Translations under genes and position numbers: made by a program | Notes under the pieces: generated by a model | What the model was told of the DNA's origin: nothing | The model's input: only the letters and a program-made list of their open reading frames with translations | Databases searched by the model: none | Part shown: positions 1 to 6,096 of the stretch, one piece after another | How the letters are laid out: the number at the start of each line of letters is the position of its first letter | Position numbering within the stretch: position 1 is the stretch's first letter | NCBI GenBank assembly: GCA_943323705.2 | Contig: CALPIT020000083.1 | Span: 1-9,544, forward strand | Direction of reading: 5' to 3' | DNA length: 9,544 nucleotides | Origin: Streptomyces griseus | GTDB lineage: Bacteria > Bacteroidota > Bacteroidia > Chitinophagales > Chitinophagaceae

Positions 1-96
1 AAATACCATTTCTTAATTATTTTATTTGATTTGAAAAACAAATTCCCAAATTCATTATTTGTTATTCTCTAAACTCCTTTATTTATCCTAATTGAT

Positions 97-104
97 TACA
101 TTTG
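97..104 (+). promoter_or_regulatory. Candidate -7 box for the nuclease gene
   Basis: TACATTTG matches the Bacteroidota -7 consensus TANNTTTG exactly and lies 71 bases before the nuclease ATG, giving an expected leader of about 60-65 bases. No TTG lies 17-23 bases upstream, so the -33 half is missing or degenerate. The rest of positions 1-175 is AT-rich, and I see no gene or clear hairpin in it. Confidence 0.35.
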
Positions 105-175
105 GCATTAAAAATTGAAAATAATTTTATTTCAACTTGATTTAAAATTATTTTTAAAGAATAAATACTGGATTC

Positions 176-1525
176 ATGATAAAACTCAACAACTTTTTAC
201 TAGCTGTTTTTTCATTGACAATACTATCTTACACTTCATGTAAAAAAGGCATTGCCAACAAACAAACAATCACAAATGACAATGTTTCCAATTATTACTT
301 AAATAAATCAATAACCAATTTCCCTGAAAGTTTTGAAACAGGCAGTAAAACGAGTTACGCAATAAACAATGTAACATTCACGTCTGGATCTTGGAGTTTA
401 AGCGATGCATTAATTGGAACTTCCTCAAGCGACAGAAAAAGTGGCACGAAAAGTATACGTATTCAGAATACGGGTATTTTATCTATGAATTTCAACATCA
501 ACACAGGTGTTTCTGCCATTTCCTTTAATTATGCCAAATACAGCACAGAAACCAATAGTACATTCGAACTTTGGGTATCCACCAACTCTGGGACATCTTG
601 GGAAAAAGTGGGTTCTACTTTAACAGCTACTAGTACGGCACTTACCAAAGCTAGTTTCACAGCCACTTTCACAACTGCTGTAAGATTTCAAATCAGAAAA
701 TTATCCGGTGGAAGGTTAAACATAGATGATTTCGATGTTCAAGATATACCAACCGGACCCACAAGAGATGATCACATGGCAATGGGCAACCCAAGTAATG
801 CAGCAACCAATTCTACATTACCCAACAATTACCTTTTGACAAAGTCACAATTCACCATGTCTTACAACAGCTCAAAAGGAGAAGCCAATTGGGTAAGTTG
901 GCATTTAAGTCCAGCTTGGAAAGGTGCAGCCGCAAGATGCGATTGCTTTGCTGCTGACAATACACTACCTACAGGATTTTACAAAGCACCCTCAACTAGT
1001 TATTCATTAACAGGTTTCGACAGAGGACATCTTTGTCCATCAGAAGACAGAGATTCTACAACTGCAGACAATACAGCAACTTTCCTAATGTCTAACATGA
1101 TTCCCCAATCGCCTAATCTTAATCGCGTTACTTGGGTGGCGCTGGAAAATTATTGTAGAACACTAATGGATGCCGGTAATGAGCTGTATATTATATCAGG
1201 AGGATACGGCAGCGGCGGTACTGGCTCAAACGGCGGCATTACAACTACCATAGCATCAGGTAAGATCACCGTTCCGGCAAAATGCTGGAAAGTAATCGTT
1301 GTGTTACCAAACGGTAACAATGACGCATCAAGAGTAAACAACACTACAAGGGTTATCGCTGTGGATATGCCTAATACCCAAACCGTAAATAACTTACCTT
1401 GGGGCTCCTATCGTGTATCCATAGACGCACTTGAAACTATTTTAGGTTACGATTTCTTAAATAATATTCCAACTGCAGTACAAACTGTTATCGAAGCCGT
1501 TGTTGATAATGGACCAACGTCTTAA
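176..1525 (+). CDS. DNA/RNA non-specific endonuclease, exported lipoprotein (NucA/Serratia nuclease family)
   Basis: A predicted metal-dependent, sugar-non-specific nuclease cutting DNA and RNA outside the cytoplasm. Residues 1-22 form a lipoprotein signal: a hydrophobic stretch, then YTSC with Cys22 as the lipidation site, followed by KK. Residues about 48-190 look like a beta-sandwich (opening FPESFETGS, many alternating Ser/Thr strands, closing NIDDFDV), possibly a binding or surface domain. Residues about 198-430 are the nuclease: GFDRGHLCP at 280-288 supplies the catalytic His285, and NMIPQSPNLNRVTWVALE at 307-324 supplies Asn307, metal-ligand Asn316 and Glu324. This spacing agrees with Serratia nuclease residues H89, N110, N119 and E127. 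Five cysteines (255, 257, 287, 327, 370) could form disulfides. The catalytic motifs are intact, so the enzyme is probably active. Its convergent neighbour is a NuiA-like inhibitor. The family call is secure; the N-terminal domain's role is unknown. Confidence 0.95.
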   Translation: MIKLNNFLLAVFSLTILSYTSCKKGIANKQTITNDNVSNYYLNKSITNFPESFETGSKTSYAINNVTFTSGSWSLSDALIGTSSSDRKSGTKSIRIQNTGILSMNFNINTGVSAISFNYAKYSTETNSTFELWVSTNSGTSWEKVGSTLTATSTALTKASFTATFTTAVRFQIRKLSGGRLNIDDFDVQDIPTGPTRDDHMAMGNPSNAATNSTLPNNYLLTKSQFTMSYNSSKGEANWVSWHLSPAWKGAAARCDCFAADNTLPTGFYKAPSTSYSLTGFDRGHLCPSEDRDSTTADNTATFLMSNMIPQSPNLNRVTWVALENYCRTLMDAGNELYIISGGYGSGGTGSNGGITTTIASGKITVPAKCWKVIVVLPNGNNDASRVNNTTRVIAVDMPNTQTVNNLPWGSYRVSIDALETILGYDFLNNIPTAVQTVIEAVVDNGPTS

Positions 1526-1544
1526 AAACAAAATCAATTAAATC

Positions 1545-1576
1545 AAAAGAGAGTCTTTGTCCGACTCTCTTTTTTT
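1545..1576. terminator. Bidirectional intrinsic terminator between nuclease and inhibitor genes
   Basis: An 11-bp perfect stem pairs AAAAGAGAGTC (1545-1555) with GACTCTCTTTT (1563-1573) around a 7-base loop. The T-run on the plus strand continues to 1576, making a typical terminator for the nuclease transcript. The A-run on the left arm gives a shorter U-run in the opposite direction, so it may also end the inhibitor transcript. The inhibitor's stop codon (1575-1577) lies partly in the plus-strand T-run. Confidence 0.85.
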
Positions 1577-1970
1577 ATGTTTCAACAGAAATTGTTTTTA
1601 ATAATAGAAATGACTCATTTTTCATTTCCAAAATGATGTATACGCCAACTTCAATTTTGCCACATTTCAAAACTATAGTCGATTTGCAGGATTGTATGAT
1701 GAATTGATACAGCTCTCTATATTTTTTGGCAAACAATTGAGAAAGGTCGTCTTCAGCCGATTCAAAATTGTTGATTATTTTATTAAAAAATTCTTGAGTT
1801 TCAATTCTCAAAATTGTGACTGTTGAATCGTAATTTGACAAAATGCTTTTTTCGATTTCATGGATATTTTTATATTCCACTTCCTCAATCGTAAAGGGAT
1901 ATTCGGACTCACTCATAAAATACAAATCGGAAATCAATGATGTTAATGACAACTTTATATTTTCATCCAT
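1575..1970 (-). CDS. nuiA: NuiA-like nuclease inhibitor
   Basis: A predicted cytoplasmic protein of 131 residues that should bind and block the NucA-type nuclease encoded next to it. I recognise Anabaena NuiA (about 135 residues) from two segments. LYFMSESEYPF at residues 16-26 matches NuiA's LLFMSESEYPF. The end, KIEVGVYIILE...TISVET, matches VELDVYVIGE...STKVVET. In the NucA-NuiA complex, as I recall it, the inhibitor reaches the active-site metal through Glu24 and its C-terminal Thr. The equivalents here are Glu21 and Thr131, both present. I chose the ATG at 1968-1970. The frame stays open to a TTG at 2031-2033, but that adds 21 residues with no NuiA counterpart. No signal peptide is seen, as expected for protection inside the cell. 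A weak -7-like TACGTTTA lies at 1996-1989, with a TTG at 2023-2021 only loosely at -33 distance. Inhibition is inferred from homology and context. Confidence 0.88.
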   Translation of the reverse strand: MDENIKLSLTSLISDLYFMSESEYPFTIEEVEYKNIHEIEKSILSNYDSTVTILRIETQEFFNKIINNFESAEDDLSQLFAKKYRELYQFIIQSCKSTIVLKCGKIEVGVYIILEMKNESFLLLKTISVET

Positions 1971-2087
1971 AAAAAAACATTTTACATGTAAACGTAAGTT
2001 AAGGTGAGAAATTGAGAGAACAAAAAGGGGCAATGTTTAGATAGGTGGAATTGGTAATACTTATCCAGTATCCAGCTTCAAGTGAAC

Positions 2088-2125
2088 AAAAAAGGCTATC
2101 CCGAAATTACGAGATAGCCTTTTTT
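2088..2125 (-). terminator. Intrinsic terminator of the 92-residue gene
   Basis: A 13-bp stem pairs AAAAAAGGCTATC (2088-2100) with GATAGCCTTTTTT (2113-2125) around a 12-base loop. Read on the minus strand it ends in a run of Ts and begins 17 bases after the stop of the gene at 2143-2421. It should separate that transcript from the inhibitor gene downstream, so the inhibitor needs its own promoter. The T-run on the plus strand means it could also work in the other direction. Confidence 0.8.
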
Positions 2126-2142
2126 AAAAGCGCATTTTTCTA

Positions 2143-2421
2143 TCAACCCGTTATACTTTTAAACAAAGTACTTGGTTGGTTCATTTCAATAACTTTTATC
2201 TCAGAAAGTTTTGCTTCCATCTGAGCAAACAATTGCTGTTGAATACTTTGATCTTTTATACCTGCAATAACACATGCTTTGTTAAAATCCGAATGCATTC
2301 CATATCCTTCCAATACATCACATAGGTTGTCGCCAAATTCTTTGAATTGCAAATATCTTTTTACAAAATAGTACTTGCGATTTTCAATCATTTTAAAATA
2401 AGTCTCGTAGCTGTAATTCAT
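2143..2421 (-). CDS. Small hypothetical protein, 92 residues
   Basis: I do not recognise this protein. It has no signal peptide or membrane segment and looks soluble and mostly helical. The N-terminal third is rich in aromatic and basic residues (KMIENRKYYFVKRYLQF at about 10-26). The middle holds two cysteines (CDVLEGYG and KACVIAG), and the C-terminal third is a Gln/Glu-rich helix (QSIQQQLFAQMEAKLSEIK) that could form a short coiled coil. It starts at an ATG at 2419-2421 and is followed directly by a strong terminator. That own terminator, a sensible composition and the lack of any competing frame support a real single-gene unit. It lies upstream of the nuclease inhibitor on the same strand, but the terminator argues against co-transcription. 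Function unknown. Confidence 0.7.
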   Translation of the reverse strand: MNYSYETYFKMIENRKYYFVKRYLQFKEFGDNLCDVLEGYGMHSDFNKACVIAGIKDQSIQQQLFAQMEAKLSEIKVIEMNQPSTLFKSITG

Positions 2422-2800
2422 AGTTTTCTAGGGTTTAAGTAAATGATATAAAAAAATTAATAAAATCAGAATAATTAAATACAGTAGGATTTTGGGATTA
2501 ATGGAGAGGCAAACTATTATCTAAAATTAATCACGAGTTTTCTTAAATGCAAGTAAAACTATTGGATTTTTTTAAATTAATATCTCGCCTTTGATGTAAT
2601 TAACATAACGAAAATTGAAAACGAATATTGTGTATGAATGAATGAAAAACAACGAGTTAGATTTCTTTTGAAAACTAAATATGATACCGAATTTAAAAAA
2701 AATTGAAGGCCTTACACAACTTTGGCACCATTTTAGACGTTAATATGTCCAATCTAATATCATTTAAAACCCAATTATTAAAACCCCCAAATTTTTTCAC
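2422..2800. other. Gene-free region between divergent genes
   Basis: These 379 bases separate two divergent genes and must hold both promoters. The sequence is very AT-rich. The best plus-strand -7 candidate is CAACTTTG at 2717-2724 (one mismatch to TANNTTTG), with no TTG at the expected -33 distance. I found no convincing minus-strand box. The only small plus-strand reading frame I noticed is 22 codons from the ATG at 2638, with nothing to support it. I see no tRNA, strong hairpin or repeat. Confidence 0.5.
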
Positions 2801-3778
2801 ATGAAAACAATCCAATCCAACGAAATTCCAATGGAAATCAAAGCAGAGAAAAAACACAACATGTCAATTTATGTTGCCATGTCTCTCATTGTATTATGCT
2901 TAGTCATCATCTTCGCATACGACAAATCGAATTCAATCAAAACAATTGACAATCAAAAATTACAGATTGAAAAAGTTACTGCACAAAAAAGCGACTTACA
3001 ATCCAGCTTTGATGCTTCACTTGTAAAGATTGAAACCATGAAAGCTAGTGCTACTGAAATGAGCGCTCAACTCAGTGACAAGAACATAGAAATCGAAAAA
3101 ACTAAAACTGAAATTCGCAGTATTCTTAACAAGAAACATGTTACAGAATCTGAGTTAGTAAAAGCTAAAACCATGATTGCTGGTCTTAACAATAAGATTG
3201 GTGATATGGAAAAAACCATCGCTAAGTTAACCGAAGACAACAAGGTATTAGGCGAACAAAACATGGCATTAACAACTGACAAAGAAAATCTTACAAAAGA
3301 ATTAGGCGCTACAGTTGCTGTTAAACAAGAATTAGAGCAAAAAGTAGATGTGGCTTCAACATTGAATGCTTCAAACATTTCAATTGTTCCACTTAACATC
3401 AAAAAAAGTGGCAAAGAAAAATCAACTGCTTCCGCAAGCAAAGTAGACAAAATGATTGTTAAATTTGATTTATCAAACAGAATCATCAAATCGGGTTCTA
3501 CTGATCTTTATGTATTGGTAATCGGACCTGATGGCAAACCAGTAAGCAGCGGAAATAACTTCTCTGGTGTATTTAAAACAAGAGAAGAAGGCGATAAATT
3601 TTTTACTGCAAAATTTCCTGTAGCCTTAGAAACAGCTAAATCAAAAAGTGTTAGTTTTTCATTCGTACCTGAAACAGAAAGTTTTGTACAGGGCGATTAC
3701 AAAATAGAAATTTATCAGAATGGCTTTTTAATTGGCCAAGGAATGAGCTCTCTTAAAAAAGGAGGATTGTTCAGCTAA
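2801..3778 (+). CDS. Membrane-anchored coiled-coil protein of unknown function
   Basis: A 325-residue protein with a clear three-part layout. Residues 1-21 are short, charged and cytoplasmic. Residues 22-40 (SIYVAMSLIVLCLVIIFAY) form one membrane helix with a basic flank (EKKHN) on the N-terminal side, suggesting N-in/C-out topology. Residues about 45-180 are a long coiled coil rich in K, E, Q, L and T with repeated LxxKxxELxxK-like periodicity. Residues about 190-320 are a beta-rich domain (DKMIVKFDLSNRIIKSG, LYVLVIGPDGKPV, GDYKIEIYQNGFLIGQG) resembling an Ig-like fold. I infer an inner-membrane protein with an extended periplasmic stalk and a terminal beta domain, perhaps a structural or envelope-spanning part. 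I do not recognise a named family. The ATG at 2801 fits the position of the membrane helix. The gene stands alone and ends in a strong terminator. Confidence 0.85.
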   Translation: MKTIQSNEIPMEIKAEKKHNMSIYVAMSLIVLCLVIIFAYDKSNSIKTIDNQKLQIEKVTAQKSDLQSSFDASLVKIETMKASATEMSAQLSDKNIEIEKTKTEIRSILNKKHVTESELVKAKTMIAGLNNKIGDMEKTIAKLTEDNKVLGEQNMALTTDKENLTKELGATVAVKQELEQKVDVASTLNASNISIVPLNIKKSGKEKSTASASKVDKMIVKFDLSNRIIKSGSTDLYVLVIGPDGKPVSSGNNFSGVFKTREEGDKFFTAKFPVALETAKSKSVSFSFVPETESFVQGDYKIEIYQNGFLIGQGMSSLKKGGLFS

Positions 3779-3823
3779 TTAACGAGTAAATTGTCTTGAA
3801 ATAATTTGACATGTTATATTTAG

Positions 3824-3857
3824 TCCCGGTTGCCAATGGTTACCGGGATTTTTTTTT
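3824..3857 (+). terminator. Intrinsic terminator of the coiled-coil gene
   Basis: A GC-rich stem pairs TCCCGGT (3824-3830) with ACCGGGA (3842-3848). It can extend inward across one mismatch and one G-T pair to a CC/GG pairing around an AAT loop. Nine Ts follow (3849-3857). It begins 46 bases after the stop at 3778 and acts on the plus strand; there is no A-run on the left, so minus-strand use is unlikely. Confidence 0.9.
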
Positions 3858-3887
3858 AGCTTAATGCAATTGGGGGTTTTTCATATT

Positions 3888-3927
3888 GCGATAATGCGAT
3901 ATTGCAATATTGCAATATCGCAATATT
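3888..3927. repeat. Five tandem octamers, GCRATATT type
   Basis: Forty bases divide exactly into five 8-base units: GCGATAAT, GCGATATT, GCAATATT, GCAATATC, GCAATATT. Each unit differs from GCAATATT by at most two bases. The array lies between the terminator of the coiled-coil gene and the 3' end of the hydrolase gene. The 8-base period is not a multiple of three and the array is outside any convincing gene. It could vary in copy number by slippage or be a copy of a dispersed intergenic repeat. Confidence 0.85.
3895..3922. repeat. 28-bp perfect palindrome within the octamer array
   Basis: The 14 bases 3895-3908 (TGCGATATTGCAAT) are the exact reverse complement of 3909-3922, with no spacer. 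A second pairing joins ATATTGCGATA (3883-3893) with TATCGCAATAT (3916-3926), so two alternative hairpins compete. No T-run follows on either strand, so it does not look like an intrinsic terminator. It may be a protein-binding site, an mRNA 3'-end stabiliser for the convergent transcripts, or a mobile palindromic repeat. Confidence 0.8.
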
Positions 3928-4013
3928 ACGTCATCTCAACTCGAACAGCCAAATATTTATCCTGATATTTCTTCAGTACTACTTAACTTTCTTCAAGCTC
4001 AAGTCAATCAATA

Positions 4014-5006
4014 TTATTGTTTTGATTGTAAAGCAACTTTTTCATTTAAAAAACGAATCGTCTCGTTTTCAACAGTTACAATATCTTTTGACATAATTGG
4101 AGATCCTATAACATGATTTCCTGTATTGGGAACTGCCATTTCTTTTTTCATATTTGCTGGTGTTGATAGAGCTGCAAACATTTTTTTCATCGCTTCTACC
4201 CTAACCACTTTATCCTGGTGTTCTTCATCTTCATAATAATATAACATCAGAACAGGCTGTGTAACTTTAGAAAATATTTCTTTCGTCATTGTTGTTTCCA
4301 TCATCTCTTGAAGATTGACTACTGCTTCCAAACGATAAGGACGATTCCAGTAAGCACTGTAAATCGGACGTGTATCAGCAGGATAATTTAATTTACCACC
4401 TTTCACCAATCTGGCTATTTGCAAACCCCAGGGATTATTTAATAGATATGCATTGGGATCATTGATTTCAATATTTGGTGAATACAAAATAATGGCGGCT
4501 ACATCATTGGGATAAGTTGCTGCCAATTGCAAAGCCTGAGTCCCGCCAGTACTAGTACCCATTAGTATCACTTTTTTTCCCAATTTCTTTCCGATAAATA
4601 AAGCTTCTTTTGCTGACTCCCAGTAACGATCTGAGGTTAAATTGACCAATTGATCAGTCGTATCAATACCATGTTCAGCCAATCTTGACAAATACAGGTT
4701 ACAACCAAAATGAGTAGCTACATTTCTGTGAACAGGATTCCCTTCTTCTTGTGATGCAGAAAAACCATGCAGATAAACAATTGCATATTCAGTCATGGCT
4801 TTCGATGTATCATTAGCCCAAACTATTCTTGCTTCATTATTTTTCTTGAGAAGATGTGTTGATTCTTTTTTACTGATATAATTTTCTACATCATCAGGAA
4901 TAACAGGAATGTCTTTATTGTATTCAGGTGTTGAGGGATGAGGTCCGGCCAAATAAATGACTAGTACTGTCAAAATGCTGATCAGTATCCATTTTAATAT
5001 CTTCAT
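4014..5006 (-). CDS. Membrane-anchored alpha/beta hydrolase
   Basis: A serine hydrolase of the alpha/beta fold, 330 residues, most like carboxylesterases or monoacylglycerol-lipase-type enzymes. The substrate cannot be named. Residues 3-20 (ILKWILISILTVLVIYLA) form an N-terminal membrane anchor or uncleaved signal, so the enzyme should act at the outer face of the inner membrane. HGF at 80-82 is the usual oxyanion-hole motif. GTSTG at 150-154 is the nucleophile elbow with Ser152. Asp265 in QDKVV is the likely acid (Asp260 is an alternative). His298 in GNHVIGS completes the triad. Residues about 180-245 form the variable lid. The ATG at 5004-5006 follows the stop of the upstream coiled-coil gene by 11 bases, so the two are probably one transcript. 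No clear terminator follows the gene; only a weak 7-bp inverted repeat overlaps its end. Confidence 0.9.
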   Translation of the reverse strand: MKILKWILISILTVLVIYLAGPHPSTPEYNKDIPVIPDDVENYISKKESTHLLKKNNEARIVWANDTSKAMTEYAIVYLHGFSASQEEGNPVHRNVATHFGCNLYLSRLAEHGIDTTDQLVNLTSDRYWESAKEALFIGKKLGKKVILMGTSTGGTQALQLAATYPNDVAAIILYSPNIEINDPNAYLLNNPWGLQIARLVKGGKLNYPADTRPIYSAYWNRPYRLEAVVNLQEMMETTMTKEIFSKVTQPVLMLYYYEDEEHQDKVVRVEAMKKMFAALSTPANMKKEMAVPNTGNHVIGSPIMSKDIVTVENETIRFLNEKVALQSKQ

Positions 5007-5017
5007 TTTGTTGAAAT

Positions 5018-5428
5018 TTATTGAGCGACGGTTTGTTGTTGAAGCTGTCCTTTAAGGCGTGCTATGGTGTTTTGAGCTTCTATCAATTTCATTTTCAAAT
5101 CATAGATTTCGGGCTGAGATGTTCTGAATTCTGCTTCATTCATTTCATTGCTTTTTTGTAACAATAAAATATCTTCATCCATTGATTTAATCGTAATCTG
5201 AGCGTCTTTTAGTTTTGACCCCAATTCATTTTCAACAGATTCTTTAAGATTAAAAGCCAATGCATTTTCCTTACGTAATGTTTCTTTAACCAGTCTTTCA
5301 CTTTCAAGTAAACCTTCCAAACTCTTAATTTTACGAAACATTTTCTTTGCGGCAAATGCGATGCACAGGAAAGCTGATATAAATCCAAAAATAAAAACAG
5401 GCAGTACAGTAGTTAGAAATGCGTTCAA
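5018..5428 (-). CDS. Small membrane protein with coiled coil, TTG start
   Basis: A 136-residue protein with one N-terminal membrane helix (about residues 5-27, TTVLPVFIFGFISAFLCIAFA), a basic flank (KKMFRKIK) and a coiled coil from about 32 to 130 (KSLEGLLESERLVKETLRKE; later MKLIEAQNTIARLKGQLQQQ). The positive flank after the helix suggests N-out/C-in topology, with the coiled coil in the cytoplasm. There is no ATG before the helix. The frame upstream is closed eight codons earlier by TAA, so the start must be the TTG at 5426-5428 (or, less likely, an ATT two codons before). I do not recognise a family; the layout resembles DUF1043/YhcB- or RmuC-like N-termini without convincing motifs. It is the first gene of a two-gene unit with the hydrolase. 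Confidence 0.8.
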   Translation of the reverse strand: MNAFLTTVLPVFIFGFISAFLCIAFAAKKMFRKIKSLEGLLESERLVKETLRKENALAFNLKESVENELGSKLKDAQITIKSMDEDILLLQKSNEMNEAEFRTSQPEIYDLKMKLIEAQNTIARLKGQLQQQTVAQ

Positions 5429-5535
5429 TTGAATTAGTTTTACGCGAAATTATTTAATTTCAGACAGAATAAAATCTATTTTTTAAAATAACTATCAACG
5501 CATTATAAACAGTTCTCGATTTTAAATACATCTAT

Positions 5536-6096
5536 TTGTCATTCCATCAAACCATACAAGAAAAATACCATTCAATGTCTGATGCTGCATTGATAAAGTT
5601 GGCAACATTAGAATTACATGAACTTACGGTTGAAGCAAAATTGATTTTATTGAAAGAACTAGAAAAAAGAAAAATAGACTTAACTAAACCAGCTGATCAT
5701 CAGCAAGAGCATCACAACACTGTAATAAATTTCAAACAAGTAGAAAAGCATATCATTCAATATATCTCCGAACAAAAATTAAAAAATGAATCAGATGCCT
5801 ATATACTAGGTGGGCTTTTAGAAAGAGGTATTGAAGAAAATACAGCAGTTGACATCATCAAGTCATTTCCTGTTTATCTGGAGGAACAAAAAAACAACAT
5901 GTCTCAAACAATATTAACCGGGACTTTACAATTTGTTTCGGGTCTTGCTATTATCGAATTACCATTGAGAAAAGATACACAGTTGGCTGTTATCATTATC
6001 GGATACTCTTTAATCATCTTAGGTTCGTTCCGAATTTTTCATGGCTTTCTAAATAAAAAGAAAATCAATAAAATGATGAAAAACCAATTAAATTGA
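5536..6096 (+). CDS. Small membrane protein of unknown function, TTG start
   Basis: A 186-residue protein. Residues about 8-50 (EKYHSMSDAALIKLATLELHELTVEAKLILLKELEKRKI) resemble a short helical module seen at the N-terminus of many uncharacterised Bacteroidota membrane proteins, of the form Y..(L/M)SD..L..LA....LT.EA...L..EL..R. Residues about 66-118 form a helical middle (GGLLERGIEENTAVDIIKSF). Two hydrophobic helices follow at about 124-142 and 148-168, with a basic tail (NKKKINKMMKNQLN). I chose the TTG at 5536-5538: the first ATG (5575) would cut the module's Tyr-His-Ser, and TAA closes the frame upstream at 5506-5508. The gene is divergent from the TTG-start gene at 5428 and overlaps the convergent DUF1501 gene by 9 bases. 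Function unknown. Confidence 0.8.
   Translation: MSFHQTIQEKYHSMSDAALIKLATLELHELTVEAKLILLKELEKRKIDLTKPADHQQEHHNTVINFKQVEKHIIQYISEQKLKNESDAYILGGLLERGIEENTAVDIIKSFPVYLEEQKNNMSQTILTGTLQFVSGLAIIELPLRKDTQLAVIIIGYSLIILGSFRIFHGFLNKKKINKMMKNQLN

Noticed and set aside
1971..2033. 21-residue N-terminal extension of the inhibitor gene from a TTG
   Set aside because: NuiA begins about 20 residues before its FMSESEYPF motif, which fits the ATG at 1970. The extension (starting PLFVLSISHL) has no counterpart and would place the start close to the upstream terminator.
2638..2706. 22-codon plus-strand reading frame inside the gene-free region
   Set aside because: It is short, has no recognisable motif, promoter or terminator, and such frames are common by chance in AT-rich DNA.
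3067..3489. 140-residue minus-strand frame opposite the coiled-coil gene
   Set aside because: It lies fully inside a well-supported gene. Its Ser/Leu/Phe-rich translation is what the antisense of Lys/Glu-rich coiled-coil codons gives, and no flanking signals exist.
3888..3927. CRISPR array
   Set aside because: The 8-base units are directly adjacent with no spacers, and no cas gene is present.
4005..4028. Inverted repeat CAATCAA / TTGATTG as terminator of the hydrolase gene
   Set aside because: The stem is only 7 bp and AT-rich, overlaps the coding end, and has no T-run on the minus strand.
3902..4116. Two overlapping 64-68 residue plus-strand frames
   Set aside because: They begin inside the octamer repeat and run into the 3' end of the hydrolase gene on the other strand. 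Neither has sensible composition or a promoter.
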